Part shown: in pieces, positions 14,915 through 23,633 of the stretch
Numbering within the stretch: the stretch's first letter is position 1
How the letters are laid out: every line of letters starts with the position of its first letter
Program-made: the position numbers and the translations under genes
The notes under the pieces: generated by a model
The model's input: the letters and a program-made list of their open reading frames with translations, nothing else
What the model was told of the DNA's origin: nothing
Databases searched by the model: none
DNA from: Burkholderiales bacterium
Lineage (GTDB): Bacteria; Pseudomonadota; Gammaproteobacteria; Burkholderiales; Burkholderiaceae_E
DNA length: 42,320 nt
Direction: 5' to 3'
Assembly: GCA_026399875.1 (NCBI GenBank)
Contig: JAPLQF010000037.1
Span: 1 to 42,320, forward strand

Positions 14915-16576
14915 ATGTATCGCTACGACCGCTACGACCAGGCTCTGGTCGACGAACGGGTTGCCCAGTTTCGCGACCAGACCCGCCGTTTTCTTGCCGG
15001 TGAACTGCCCGAGGACGAATTCAAACCGCTGCGTCTGCAAAACGGTCTGTATGTGCAAAAGCACGCGCCGATGCTGCGCATTGCGATTCCCTACGGCACG
15101 CTGTCTGCGCTCCAGTTGCGAAAACTCGCCGAGATCTGCGACAACTATGACCGCGGCTACGGGCATTTCAGCACGCGCCAGAATCTGCAGATCAACTGGC
15201 CCGAACTCGCCCGTGTGCCCGATATCCTGGCCGAACTGGCCTCGGTCCAGATGCACGGCATCCAGACCAGCGGCAACTGCGTGCGCAATGTCACCGCCGA
15301 TCATTTCGCCGGCGTTGCGCCGGATGAACTGGTCGATCCTCGCCCCTACTGCGAGCTGCTGCGACAGTGGTCGACCTTCCATCCCGAGTTCACCTTCCTG
15401 CCGCGCAAATTCAAGATCGCGGTATCGGCGTCGGCCGGCGATCGCGCTGCAGTGCAGGTTCACGATATCGGCCTGAAGATGTTGCGCAATCAGCAGGGTG
15501 AGCTGGGTTTCGAGGTCTGGGCGGGCGGCGGTCTGGGGCGCACGCCAGTCATCGCGCCGCTGATCAAGGCCTTCTTGCCCGAGCCCGAACTGCTCAACTA
15601 TGTCGAAGCCATCCTGCGGGTCTACAACCGTTTCGGGCGGCGTGACAACCTCTACAAAGCCCGCATCAAGATCCTGGTGCGCGAGCTCGGCGCCGAACGC
15701 TTTGCCAGCGAGGTCGAGGCCGAGTGGGCGGCCCTGCGAGGTGGCCCGGCGACGCTGACGCCAGCCGAGATTGCGCGGGTCGCGAGCTGCTTCGAATTGC
15801 CCCCTTATCGCGCGCTTGCAAGCGATCCGCCCGCACTGCGCGAGTCCATCGAATTCGTGCCGGGCTTTGCAGCCTGGGCCAAACGCAGCGTGCATCCGCA
15901 TCGTGTACCCGGCTATGCCGCCGTCGTCATCTCGCTCAAAGCCCACGGTGTCGCGCCGGGCGACGCCACGTCAGATCAGATGCGCGCGGTGGCCGATGCC
16001 GCCGAGGCTTTCGGTTTCGGTGAGATCCGAGTCAGCCATCATCAGAATCTGGTGCTGCCCGATGTCGAGCAGCGCTCGCTGCCGGCCCTGCATGCACTGC
16101 TGAAAAAACATGGCTTGGCCACGGCGAATGTCGGGCTGCTCACCGACATCATTGCCTGCCCGGGCGGCGACTTCTGTTCGCTCGCCAATGCGGTTGCGAT
16201 TCCGGTGGCCACTGCCATCCAGGCGCGCTTCGATGATCTGGACGATCTCTTCGACATCGGAGAGATCGAGCTCAACATCTCGGGCTGCATCAATTCCTGC
16301 GGTCATCACCACATCGGTCACATCGGCATCCTCGGCGTCGATAAGGCCGGCGAGGAGTGGTATCAGATCTCGATTGGCGGCGTGCAGGGACCGGTCACAG
16401 CCATCGGCAAGATTCTCGGCCCGTCGTTTTCGCGCGGCGAGATTCCGGATGTGATCGATCGTCTGATCCAGACCTATGTCTCGCGACGCTCGTCGACCGA
16501 TGAGCGCTTCATCGATCTGGTGCAACGCATCGGCATCGAACCCTTCAAGGAGGCTGTCTATGGCACATCTCATTGA
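14915..16576 (+). CDS. cysI: Sulfite (or nitrite) reductase, siroheme/4Fe-4S subunit
   Basis: A 553-residue assimilatory siroheme reductase that reduces sulfite to sulfide by six electrons. The 4Fe-4S/siroheme ligands are Cys415 and Cys421 (CPGGDFC) and Cys458 and Cys462 (SGCINSC). An early RNLQINWPEL-like segment (Arg-Gln-Asn-Leu-Gln) and a later HHQNLVLPD are the paired ferrite-domain motifs. The start at 14915 gives the family N-terminus MYRYDRYDQ; a GTG at 14867 is in frame but adds an atypical extension. The company of a DUF934 gene, cobA and a nearby sulfate importer favours sulfite over nitrite. No flavoprotein CysJ is present in the window. Confidence 0.88.
   Translation: MYRYDRYDQALVDERVAQFRDQTRRFLAGELPEDEFKPLRLQNGLYVQKHAPMLRIAIPYGTLSALQLRKLAEICDNYDRGYGHFSTRQNLQINWPELARVPDILAELASVQMHGIQTSGNCVRNVTADHFAGVAPDELVDPRPYCELLRQWSTFHPEFTFLPRKFKIAVSASAGDRAAVQVHDIGLKMLRNQQGELGFEVWAGGGLGRTPVIAPLIKAFLPEPELLNYVEAILRVYNRFGRRDNLYKARIKILVRELGAERFASEVEAEWAALRGGPATLTPAEIARVASCFELPPYRALASDPPALRESIEFVPGFAAWAKRSVHPHRVPGYAAVVISLKAHGVAPGDATSDQMRAVADAAEAFGFGEIRVSHHQNLVLPDVEQRSLPALHALLKKHGLATANVGLLTDIIACPGGDFCSLANAVAIPVATAIQARFDDLDDLFDIGEIELNISGCINSCGHHHIGHIGILGVDKAGEEWYQISIGGVQGPVTAIGKILGPSFSRGEIPDVIDRLIQTYVSRRSSTDERFIDLVQRIGIEPFKEAVYGTSH
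16547..16553 (+). promoter_or_regulatory. Strong internal Shine-Dalgarno fixing the DUF934 start
   Basis: AAGGAGG inside the cysI 3' end, six bases before ATG 16560. It decides the start of the overlapping DUF934 gene against longer in-frame alternatives upstream. Confidence 0.75.
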
Positions 16577-17063
16577 TCGCACCGGGTTGCGGCCCGACAG
16601 CTGGGTCCTCTTCGACGGTGACGCCGGGTCGATCGCACCGCAGGCCGATCTGCTGATTTCCTTTGATGAATGGCGTGAGCGGGCCCGGGTCTGGCAGCAG
16701 CACCGTGGTCGCCTTGGCCTGCTGGTCTCGCCATCCGACGATGTGAAGGCGATCGCAGGTGATTGCGGTCGTTTTGCGATGGTCGCGGTGCATTTCCCGA
16801 AGTTCAACGACGGACGCGGCTATTCGAGTGCGCGTCTGCTGCGCGAGCGACTCGGGTTTGCCGGCGAGCTGCGCGCGGTCGGCGATGTGCTGCGCGACCA
16901 GCTCTTTTTGCTGGCGCGTTGCGGATTCGACAGCTTTGCCCTGCGGGCTGATCAGGATCCGGTCGCGGCGCTGTCGGCTTTCAAGGATTTCAGCGTGCGC
17001 TACCAGGCTGCCACGGACGAAGTGCTGCCACTGTTTCGCAGGCGTACCGCGCTGGCAGCATGA
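16560..17063 (+). CDS. DUF934 family protein, sulfite reductase partner
   Basis: A 167-residue protein of the DUF934 family, which in proteobacteria is almost always encoded just behind the siroheme sulfite reductase. Recognisable parts are ISFDEWRERA near residue 37, a central FPKFNDGRGYSSARLLRERLGFAGELRAVGD region split by conserved glycines (about 80-110) and a late CGFDSFALR. It is thought to assist electron supply or assembly in sulfite reduction, but no biochemical role is established. It overlaps cysI by 17 bases and is joined to cobA by an ATGA overlap, so the three proteins are made together. Confidence 0.85.
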   Translation: MAHLIDRTGLRPDSWVLFDGDAGSIAPQADLLISFDEWRERARVWQQHRGRLGLLVSPSDDVKAIAGDCGRFAMVAVHFPKFNDGRGYSSARLLRERLGFAGELRAVGDVLRDQLFLLARCGFDSFALRADQDPVAALSAFKDFSVRYQAATDEVLPLFRRRTALAA

Positions 17064-17944
17064 AGATGCCGATGAATTCGGAGGCAGGCGCGATATCGGA
17101 TGCGACCTCAGGCCCGACCTCAGGCCCGACATCAGGCCCGCCATCACCCTTGCCGATGAGCCCGACTCCTGGCTCATCGGCTCGCCTGCCCGGCAAGGTC
17201 TGGTTCGTTGGTGCCGGCCCTGGCAGCGCCGATCTGCTCACCGTGCGGGCGATTCGCCTGCTTGCCCGTGCCGACATCGTGCTGCACGACGCCCTGATGA
17301 GCGACGGGGTGCTCGAATGGGCGCCCGCCGCGCGCCATATCGCGGTCGGCAAGCGCAGCGGCGGTATCTCGACCGAGCAGCGTTTCATCGACCGGACTCT
17401 GGTCGAATCCGCCCGTCATCATGCGGTGGTGGTGCGCCTCAAGGGGGGCGATCCGACGGTGTTTGCGCGCCTTGATGAAGAGATCGATGCGCTTGATGCC
17501 GCAGGCATCGACTGGGAGATCGTGCCGGGCATTACCGCTGCCAGCTCGGCGGCGGCTGCCGCCGGGCATTCGCTGACCCGGCGAGGCGTGTCGCGCAGCG
17601 TGCAGATCGTGACGCCGCGACTCGGACGCGGCGAGGCTCAGCCGATGCACTGGGCCGAGGGCTTGAGCCGGGATGCCACGGTCGTGCTCTACATGGCAGG
17701 CCAGATGGCCGGCGAGTGTGCGGCCATCCTGATGTCGCGGGGCTTTGTGCCCGAGACCCCGGTGGTCTGCGTGCACGGTGCGTCATGGCCCACCCAGAGC
17801 GTCGACCGCACCACGCTCGGTGCGCTGGCAGTGGACGGTCTGGCGGTCGATGAGCGGCCGGTTGCATTGCTGGTCGGCGCGGCGGTGATAGAGCGCATGC
17901 GCGGTTCCGGCTCAATCTGGCCTGATCTGGTTCGCTGCGCCTGA
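17060..17944 (+). CDS. cobA: Uroporphyrinogen-III C-methyltransferase (SUMT) for siroheme synthesis
   Basis: A 294-residue tetrapyrrole methylase. After a low-complexity Thr-Ser-Gly-Pro-rich N-terminus (about 1-50) comes the core: VWFVGAGPGSADLLTVRA, ADIVLHDALMS, VRLKGGDPTVFAR, EIVPGITAASSAAAAAG and VVLYMAGQM. It methylates uroporphyrinogen III at C2 and C7 with S-adenosylmethionine to give precorrin-2, the siroheme precursor needed by CysI. There is no CysG dehydrogenase/chelatase part, so those steps lie elsewhere. It is coupled by ATGA to DUF934. The C-terminal sequence WPDLVRCA recurs as a relic at 22493-22546. Confidence 0.9.
   Translation: MKMPMNSEAGAISDATSGPTSGPTSGPPSPLPMSPTPGSSARLPGKVWFVGAGPGSADLLTVRAIRLLARADIVLHDALMSDGVLEWAPAARHIAVGKRSGGISTEQRFIDRTLVESARHHAVVVRLKGGDPTVFARLDEEIDALDAAGIDWEIVPGITAASSAAAAAGHSLTRRGVSRSVQIVTPRLGRGEAQPMHWAEGLSRDATVVLYMAGQMAGECAAILMSRGFVPETPVVCVHGASWPTQSVDRTTLGALAVDGLAVDERPVALLVGAAVIERMRGSGSIWPDLVRCA
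17104..17149 (+). repeat. 12-base tandem repeat in the cobA 5' end
   Basis: Units GACCTCAGGCCC (17104, 17116), GACATCAGGCCC (17128) and a partial fourth unit. They encode a Ser-Gly-Pro-Thr repeat in the low-complexity N-terminus of CobA and look like replication slippage. Confidence 0.8.
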
Positions 17945-17952
17945 TCTGCATG

Positions 17953-17968
17953 GTGGCCGAGCGGCCAC
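17953..17968. other. GC-rich hairpin between cobA and cysA
   Basis: GTGGCC-GAGC-GGCCAC, a 6-base-pair stem with a four-base loop, eight bases after the cobA stop in an 87-base gap between convergent genes. No T-run follows on either strand, so it is at best a weak terminator. Confidence 0.3.
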
Positions 17969-18031
17969 GCTGCAAGCCTAGCGCAGCCGGATGCGGTAAT
18001 CGCCGGCAAGCGCTCTGGCATCTGATGCGGA

Positions 18032-19087
18032 TCAGATCGTCGGCGCGGAATCGGCTGATGCGTCTGTTGCACCAAATCGAGTGACCCTGCGCGGGCGCAG
18101 GTACACCCGCACGCCCGGCGCCAGACCGAGCCGATCGCGCAGGATCGTGAAGCGCTCGCGCGGCAATTCGACGTCAACATAACTGTCGTCCGACACGCGC
18201 TTGAACTCGATGCGCGTATTCGGTCCGACCGTCAGCGTCTGGCTGAGCGTGACCGCCCAGGTGTCCTCCCCGGCCTCAGCCAGGATTTCCAGTTCGTGCG
18301 GGCGGACGTAGCTGACTTCGTCGGCGCCCCCGCCCGGTGCATGTCCGAGTCGACCATGAAAGAGGTTGACGTCGCCCAGGAACTGCAGCACGAAGGGCGT
18401 AGCCGGATGGTCGTAGACCTCATCCGGGCTGCCCTGCTGTTCGATGCGCCCCTGGTTCATGACCACCACCCGGTCTGCGACTTCCATCGCCTCGTCCTGG
18501 TCGTGGGTGACAAAGACGCTGGTCACATGCACTTCGTCATGAAGGCGGCGCAGCCAGCGGCGCAGCTCCTTGCGCACCTTGGCGTCGAGCGCACCGAAAG
18601 GTTCGTCGAGCAGCAGCACCTTGGGCTCGACCGCGAGCGCCCGGGCCAGCGCGATGCGCTGGCGCTGGCCGCCCGAGAGCTGGTGCGGGTAGCGGTCGGC
18701 CAGCCAGTCGAGCTGCACCAGCTTGAGCAGCTGCATCACCTTGGACTTGATCTCGGCTTCGCCCGGGCGGGTGTGCTTGGGGCGAACACGAAGCCCGAAG
18801 GCCACGTTCTCGAAGATCGACATGTGGCCGAACAGGGCGTAGTGCTGGAACACGAAGCCGACCTTGCGCTCGCGCACATCGGTGTTCGTCGCGTCTTCGC
18901 CGTGGAACAGCACGCTGCCGGCGTCCGGCACTTCAAGGCCGGCAATGATGCGCAGCAGCGTGGTCTTTCCGCAGCCTGACGGTCCCAGCAATGCGACCAG
19001 TTCACCGGCGGGGATGTCCAGATTGAGGTTGTCGCAGGCGACGGTGGCGCCGAAGCGCCGACTAAGGTTTCTGACTTCAATGCTCAT
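18032..19087 (-). CDS. cysA: Sulfate/thiosulfate ABC transporter ATPase
   Basis: A 351-residue ABC ATPase for sulfate uptake. Motifs: Walker [11 protein letters not shown]-loop FVFQHYALF, signature LSGGQRQR, Walker [12 protein letters not shown] and switch His in [13 protein letters not shown]. After residue 240 a TOBE-like regulatory region with YVRPHELEI typical of CysA follows. ATG 19087 overlaps the cysW stop as ATGA. It is the last gene of sbp-cysT-cysW-cysA and converges on cobA. Confidence 0.93.
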   Translation of the reverse strand: MSIEVRNLSRRFGATVACDNLNLDIPAGELVALLGPSGCGKTTLLRIIAGLEVPDAGSVLFHGEDATNTDVRERKVGFVFQHYALFGHMSIFENVAFGLRVRPKHTRPGEAEIKSKVMQLLKLVQLDWLADRYPHQLSGGQRQRIALARALAVEPKVLLLDEPFGALDAKVRKELRRWLRRLHDEVHVTSVFVTHDQDEAMEVADRVVVMNQGRIEQQGSPDEVYDHPATPFVLQFLGDVNLFHGRLGHAPGGGADEVSYVRPHELEILAEAGEDTWAVTLSQTLTVGPNTRIEFKRVSDDSYVDVELPRERFTILRDRLGLAPGVRVYLRPRRVTRFGATDASADSAPTI

Positions 19088-20001
19088 TCGCTTCTGTCCC
19101 CGATCTCGCGCTTCTGGCCCTTCACACGCTGCTCGATCACATACTTCACAACCAGCGTCACCAGGGCCAGCGCGGCCAGCAACGAGGCAACTGCAAAGGC
19201 AGCCGCGAACTGGTATTCGTTGTAGACGATCTCGATGTGCAGCGGCATGGTATTGGTCTGGCCACGGATGTGGCCGGACACCACGCTGACCGCACCGAAC
19301 TCGCCCATCGCCCTGGCGTTGCACAGGATCACGCCGTAGAGCAGCGCCCATTTGATATTGGGCAGCGTGACACGCCAGAAAATTTGCCAGCCACCTGCGC
19401 CGAGCACGCGCGCCGCTTCTTCTTGCTCGATACCCTGCGCCTGCATCAGCGGGATCAGCTCGCGGGCGATGAACGGGAAGGTAACGAAGACCGTGGCCAG
19501 AACGATGCCCGGTACAGCAAAGATGACCTTCAGGTCGTGGTCGCGCAGCCACTCACCGAACCAGCCCTGAACGCCGAACACCAGCACGAAGATCAGGCCG
19601 GCAATCACCGGGCTGACCGAAAAAGGCAGATCGATCAGCGTGAGCAGCAGACTCTTGCCGCGAAAGTCGAACTTGGTGATGGCCCATGCCGCGGACATGC
19701 CGAACACCAGGTTCATCGGTACGCTGATGGCGGTGGCAATCAGCGTGAGCTTGATGGCCGACAGCGCATCCGGCTCGGTGATTGCCGCGAGGTAGACATC
19801 AATCCCCTTCTTGAAGGCCTCGAAGAAGACCGTCGCCAGGGGCACGAACAGGAACAGCGTCATGAAGGCGAGCGCCGCTCCGATCAGCATACGCTGCACC
19901 CATACCGGTTCGGTGGTGGCATTTCGCATGGCCCGAGGCGCCACGCCCGTCGGAGCAGGCACGGCCGGCAGGGCCGCGATTTCGGAGGTGGTGGGGTTCA
20001 C
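19084..20001 (-). CDS. cysW: Sulfate ABC transporter permease CysW
   Basis: About 305 residues, six transmembrane segments, with the inner-membrane signature region [18 protein letters not shown] (EAA loop) that docks on CysA. GTG 20001 overlaps the cysT stop as GTGA and has a G-rich AGGGGG stretch just upstream; an in-frame ATG at 20028 would add nine residues and overlap cysT further. Sequence such as [19 protein letters not shown] identifies CysW rather than CysT. Confidence 0.92.
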   Translation of the reverse strand: MNPTTSEIAALPAVPAPTGVAPRAMRNATTEPVWVQRMLIGAALAFMTLFLFVPLATVFFEAFKKGIDVYLAAITEPDALSAIKLTLIATAISVPMNLVFGMSAAWAITKFDFRGKSLLLTLIDLPFSVSPVIAGLIFVLVFGVQGWFGEWLRDHDLKVIFAVPGIVLATVFVTFPFIARELIPLMQAQGIEQEEAARVLGAGGWQIFWRVTLPNIKWALLYGVILCNARAMGEFGAVSVVSGHIRGQTNTMPLHIEIVYNEYQFAAAFAVASLLAALALVTLVVKYVIEQRVKGQKREIGDRSE

Positions 20002-20834
20002 AGGCCCCCCTGGCGTTTGCGAGCCCATGCCTGCAGCAGGTTGATGACCAGCAGCAGCACGAACGCCGCCACCAGCATCACCACCGCGATAGCGGTCGCG
20101 CCAGCGTAGTCGTATTGCTCGAGCTTGGTGATGATCAGCAGCGGCGTGATCTCGCTGATCATAGGCATGTTGCCGGCGATGAAGATCACCGAGCCGTATT
20201 CGCCCAGGGCACGCGCAAAGGCCAGCGCGAAGCCGGTCAGCAGTGCCGGCATGAGGATCGGGAAAATGACTTTCGTGAAGGTCTGCCAGCGGCTGGCGCC
20301 CAATGTGGCCGCAGCCTCTTCAAATTCACGGTTGATGTCTTCCAGCACCGGCTGCAGCGTGCGCACCACGAACGGCAGGCCGATGAAGACCAGCGCTACC
20401 CACACGCCCAGCGGCGTATAGCTCACCTTGAAGGGCAGCCACTGCCCGATCAAGCCGTTCTGCGCATAGATTGCGGTCAGTGCGATGCCGGCCACCGCAG
20501 TCGGCAATGCAAAAGGCAGGTCGACCAGCGCGTCGATCAGACGCTTGGCCGGGAAACGGTATCGCACCAGCACCCAGGCAACGATGAGCCCGAAGAAGGC
20601 ATTGAGCAGCGCTGCCAGAGCCGAGGCGCCGAAGGTCAAACGGTATGACGCCATCACGCGCGGTGTTGTGGTGGCATCCAGGAACTGCTGCCAGGTGAGC
20701 GTGAAGGTCTTCAGGAAGGCGGCCGACAGCGGAATCAGCACGATCAGGCTGGTGTACAGCAGCGCGAAGCCGAGCGCCAGGTCGAAACCCGGCAACACCG
20801 AGTGTCGCCTGAGCAGCGTGCGGGAGAGGATCAC
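19998..20834 (-). CDS. cysT: Sulfate ABC transporter permease CysT (CysU)
   Basis: A 278-residue inner-membrane permease with six predicted transmembrane segments. Landmarks are [10 protein letters not shown] at the N-terminus, [18 protein letters not shown], the EAA-type loop [18 protein letters not shown] and [18 protein letters not shown]. It pairs with CysW. It starts 19 bases downstream of sbp and overlaps cysW by four bases. Confidence 0.93.
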   Translation of the reverse strand: MILSRTLLRRHSVLPGFDLALGFALLYTSLIVLIPLSAAFLKTFTLTWQQFLDATTTPRVMASYRLTFGASALAALLNAFFGLIVAWVLVRYRFPAKRLIDALVDLPFALPTAVAGIALTAIYAQNGLIGQWLPFKVSYTPLGVWVALVFIGLPFVVRTLQPVLEDINREFEEAAATLGASRWQTFTKVIFPILMPALLTGFALAFARALGEYGSVIFIAGNMPMISEITPLLIITKLEQYDYAGATAIAVVMLVAAFVLLLVINLLQAWARKRQGGL

Positions 20835-20853
20835 AACCTGGCCTGCGGCGGGC

Positions 20854-21876
20854 TCAACGCCCCTTGGCCGCAGCGATCACCTGGTCGTACAGGCCACCGT
20901 CGTTGAAGTGCTCTTTCTGCGCCTGGGTCCAACCGCCGAAGACCTCGTCGACAGTGAAGGTATTGACCTTCGGAAAGGCTTTCGCATAGCGAGCCAGCAC
21001 TTTCTCGCTTCGCGGACGCAGGTTGTGCCTGGCGGCGATTTCCTGCCCGGCTTCGCTGTACAGGAACTGGAGGTAGGCCTCGGCCTGCTTGCGCGTGCCG
21101 CGTCTGTCCACCACCTTGTCGACCACGCTCACCGGGTTCTCGGCCAGGACCGTTCGGCTCGGATAAATCACTTCGAAGCCGCCGCCGAATTCCTTCTCGA
21201 TCAGGGGCGCCTCGCTCTCGAAGGTGACCAGGGCATCACCGAGGTTACGTTGCGCGAACGTGGTAGTGGCGCCGCGGCCGCCGCCGTCGAGCACCGGCAC
21301 GTTGGCGAAGATGCGGGTGACCAACGCCCTGGCCGCCTCCGGGCTCAGTCCGGCCTTGATACCGGCGCCCCAGGCGGCGAGGTAGGTGTAGCGACCATTG
21401 CCCGAGGTCTTGGGGTTCGGGATGATCACGCCAATGCCCGGGCGGCCGAGGTCGCTCCAGTCGCGGATGTTCTTCGGATTGCCCTTGCGCACCAGGATCA
21501 CCGACACCGAGGTCGTTGGCGCGCTGTTGTTCGGCAGCCGTTTGGCCCAGTCCTGCGGGACGAGCTTGCCGCGCTCGAACAGGATGTCGATGTCGTTGGC
21601 CTGATTCATCGTGATGACGTCGGCCTCCAGCCCGTCCGCGACGCTGCGCGCCTGTCGGCTCGAACCCCCGTGGCTCTGGTTCAGCGTGAGGTCTTCGCCG
21701 GTGGTCTTCTTCCAGTGCGCGGCAAAGACGGTGTTGAAGTCCTTGTAGAACTCGCGCGACACGTCATAGCTCACGTTCAGCAGCGTCGGGCCTGCGGCCA
21801 GCGCGGGCGTGACAGCCACGATAGAAAGCGCCGCAGCCAGCATGGCGCGACGTCGAAGAGCGGACTTGGGGAACAT
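20854..21876 (-). CDS. sbp: Periplasmic sulfate-binding protein
   Basis: A 340-residue secreted protein with a basic N-terminus, hydrophobic core and an ALA-A cleavage site near residue 28. The mature protein begins with TLLNVSYDVSREFYKDFN and has NQSHGGSSRQARSV and LEADVITMNQANDID, signature segments of the Sbp/CysP family that bind sulfate through backbone amides. It heads the cysT-cysW-cysA operon. Its upstream region carries an 8-base inverted repeat at 21945-21979. Confidence 0.92.
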   Translation of the reverse strand: MFPKSALRRRAMLAAALSIVAVTPALAAGPTLLNVSYDVSREFYKDFNTVFAAHWKKTTGEDLTLNQSHGGSSRQARSVADGLEADVITMNQANDIDILFERGKLVPQDWAKRLPNNSAPTTSVSVILVRKGNPKNIRDWSDLGRPGIGVIIPNPKTSGNGRYTYLAAWGAGIKAGLSPEAARALVTRIFANVPVLDGGGRGATTTFAQRNLGDALVTFESEAPLIEKEFGGGFEVIYPSRTVLAENPVSVVDKVVDRRGTRKQAEAYLQFLYSEAGQEIAARHNLRPRSEKVLARYAKAFPKVNTFTVDEVFGGWTQAQKEHFNDGGLYDQVIAAAKGR

Positions 21877-21944
21877 TGCTGACTCAATTAGAAGGCACTG
21901 GGCGGCATGCTAGGCAGCGCCCCATCAACAGAGAAGGAACGAAA

Positions 21945-21979
21945 CCGCGCTTGCTTGTTCACAAAGTGATTAAGCGCGG
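21945..21979. promoter_or_regulatory. Inverted repeat upstream of sbp
   Basis: CCGCGCTT (21945-21952) and AAGCGCGG (21972-21979) form a perfect 8-base dyad around a 19-base centre, about 70 bases upstream of the sbp ATG. It could be a regulator site or a leader hairpin. No clear -10/-35 pair could be assigned around it. Confidence 0.35.
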
Positions 21980-22055
21980 TGTCGAAGCTAATGTCCTGAT
22001 ACAGATCTGGTAGCGCTCAAATTGAAATGGCATTGGTGCGATGCAGTTTCGCAGG

Positions 22056-22430
22056 TCATGCCGGTTTGATCCGCTCTCGCAGCCGTTGTGCGAATGCCTC
22101 GATCTCAGGCGCCACCCCGGGCCAGAAGGCATCCGCCGGCGCATCAAGGACTGTGGCTCGCAGCAGTCGATGCAGCGTGTCCGGCTGCGGCGTCAGCGGC
22201 CCGGCGAAGCGAACGCCTTCCGGGCCGACAACCACCACTGTCGGGAAGGTCTCCACCTCGAAGTCACCCACGAGCTCGGATTCATCTTCGATATCGATCC
22301 AGTGTCGAAGCAGTCCGCCGTGCTTGGCCAGCAATGCCGATGTCACCTGCTCCCACATCGGCGCATGTTGGTCGCACAGGCGGCACCAGGCAGCGCACAG
22401 GCAGGCGATGTGAATAGTCTGATCGTTCAT
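22056..22430 (-). CDS. Thioredoxin-fold protein with CRLC active site
   Basis: A 124-residue thioredoxin-family protein without a signal peptide. The redox motif is AAWCRLC near residues 13-19, unlike the WCGPC of thioredoxin 1, followed by IDIEDE and the cis-Pro region FEVETFPTVVVVGPEG. Two extra features are a Cys at position 10-11 just before the motif and a short C-terminal helix. It lies 179 bases upstream of sbp on the same strand. A link to sulfur metabolism is suggested only by position; the partner is unknown. Confidence 0.8.
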   Translation of the reverse strand: MNDQTIHIACLCAAWCRLCDQHAPMWEQVTSALLAKHGGLLRHWIDIEDESELVGDFEVETFPTVVVVGPEGVRFAGPLTPQPDTLHRLLRATVLDAPADAFWPGVAPEIEAFAQRLRERIKPA

Positions 22431-22492
22431 GCCTTGATCCTACGACGGTTGACGATCATGCCGCCGGCGGTCTGCATGCGCGCGATTGCGCA

Positions 22493-22546
22493 CAACGGAT
22501 GCGCGATTCAGGGCTGAAATGGTCTGATCTGGTGCGCTGCGCCTAA
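22493..22546 (+). pseudogene. Relic of a cobA 3' end
   Basis: Eighteen codons aligned without gaps to the end of cobA (17891-17944): about 40 of 54 bases and 12 of 17 residues are identical, including RMR, SG, W, and the terminal DLVRCA-stop. The reading frame upstream does not resemble the methyltransferase. It marks the far side of the block holding the sulfate importer and the thioredoxin-like gene, so it is probably a scar of an insertion or duplication. Confidence 0.65.
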
Positions 22547-22582
22547 GTCCTGTGCAAATCGGTCCGGCATAAACTTGCTCTC

Positions 22583-22588
22583 TATAAT
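22583..22588 (+). promoter_or_regulatory. Consensus -10 element upstream of the BMP operon
   Basis: A perfect TATAAT lies 29 bases before the ATG of the BMP-type binding protein. No convincing -35 is seen at the proper distance, so an activator may be needed. Confidence 0.45.
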
Positions 22589-22616
22589 GGGTTCTTTACC
22601 CAACCGGAGATCAAGC

Positions 22617-23630
22617 ATGAAGCCGTCCCTGACTACCCGTCGTCGCGTCCTGTCCGGAGCTGGATCAGTCGGCCTGCTGGCTGTTGCCGGCTTTTCCGGC
22701 GGGGTGCTCGCTCAAACCAAGCCGAAGGTGTCGGCCGTCTACACCGTTCCGGTCGAGCAGCAGTGGGTCAGCCGCATCCATAAGGCGCTTGGTGCGGCCA
22801 AGGCCAGCGGTGAGATCGAGTATGAGTTCGCCGAGAGCGTGGCCAATGCCGACTACGAGCGGGTCTTGCGTCAGTTCGCCGAAAAGGGCAGCAACATGAT
22901 CGTTGGCGAGTCGTTTGCCGTCGAAGCGGCAGCGCGCAAGGTGGCCAAGGATTATCCGAAGATTGCTTTCCTGATGGGTTCGTCCGGCAAGCCTCAGGCG
23001 CCCAACTTTTCGGTCTTCGACAATTACATCCAGGAGCCTGCCTACCTCACCGGCATGATCGCAGGCGGCATGAGCAAGTCGAACAGGATCGGCATGGTGG
23101 GCGGTTTCCCGATCCCCGAGGTCAATCGTCTGATGAATGCCTTCATGGCCGGTGCCCGCGAGGTCAATCCCAAGGTCGAGTTCATGGTGACCTTCATCAA
23201 TTCCTGGTTCGATCCGCCCAAAGCGAAAGAAGCCGCCTTTGCGATGATCGGCAAGGGCGCCGACATCCTCTATGCCGAGCGTTTCGGTGTGTCCGATGCG
23301 GCCAAGGAAAAGGGCAAGCTTGCCATCGGCAATGTCATCAATACCCAGGACAAATACCCCGACACCGTGGTGGCCTCAGCGCTCTGGAACATGGAGCCCA
23401 CGATTGCTCGTGCCCTGGCGGCCTACAAGGACGGCAAGTTCAAGCCTGAGGATTATGGCCAGTACTCGATGATGAAATACAAGGGTTCCGAGCTTGCGCC
23501 GCTGGGCAGCTTCGAGTCGAAGATCCCTCCCGATCTGGTGAAGAAAGTGCGCGACCGCGAAAAGGCGATTCTCGATGGCAAGTTCGTCGTCAAGATCGAC
23601 GATGGCGCACCCAAGGCCACCGCGAAGTAA
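22617..23630 (+). CDS. BMP-family (PnrA-like) nucleoside/nucleobase-binding protein, Tat signal
   Basis: A 337-residue periplasmic binding protein. The N-terminus has TTRRRVLSGAGSVGLLAVAG, a twin-arginine signal, ending near VLAQT. The mature part is BMP-like: KVSAVYTVPVEQQWVSRIHKA at its start region (broken here for length), GSNMIVGESFAVEAAARKVA, GGFPIPEVNRLMNAF and FINSWFDPPKAKEAA. BMP proteins of this group bind nucleosides or purine/pyrimidine bases. ATG 22617 has CGGAGA upstream. The deaminase and UPRT genes further down point to a pyrimidine base as ligand. Confidence 0.88.
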   Translation: MKPSLTTRRRVLSGAGSVGLLAVAGFSGGVLAQTKPKVSAVYTVPVEQQWVSRIHKALGAAKASGEIEYEFAESVANADYERVLRQFAEKGSNMIVGESFAVEAAARKVAKDYPKIAFLMGSSGKPQAPNFSVFDNYIQEPAYLTGMIAGGMSKSNRIGMVGGFPIPEVNRLMNAFMAGAREVNPKVEFMVTFINSWFDPPKAKEAAFAMIGKGADILYAERFGVSDAAKEKGKLAIGNVINTQDKYPDTVVASALWNMEPTIARALAAYKDGKFKPEDYGQYSMMKYKGSELAPLGSFESKIPPDLVKKVRDREKAILDGKFVVKIDDGAPKATAK

Positions 23631-23633
23631 GCC

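Noticed and set aside
14915..16576. Nitrite reductase
   Set aside because: The fold is shared, but DUF934, cobA and sulfate-uptake neighbours and the absence of nitrate genes favour sulfite reductase.
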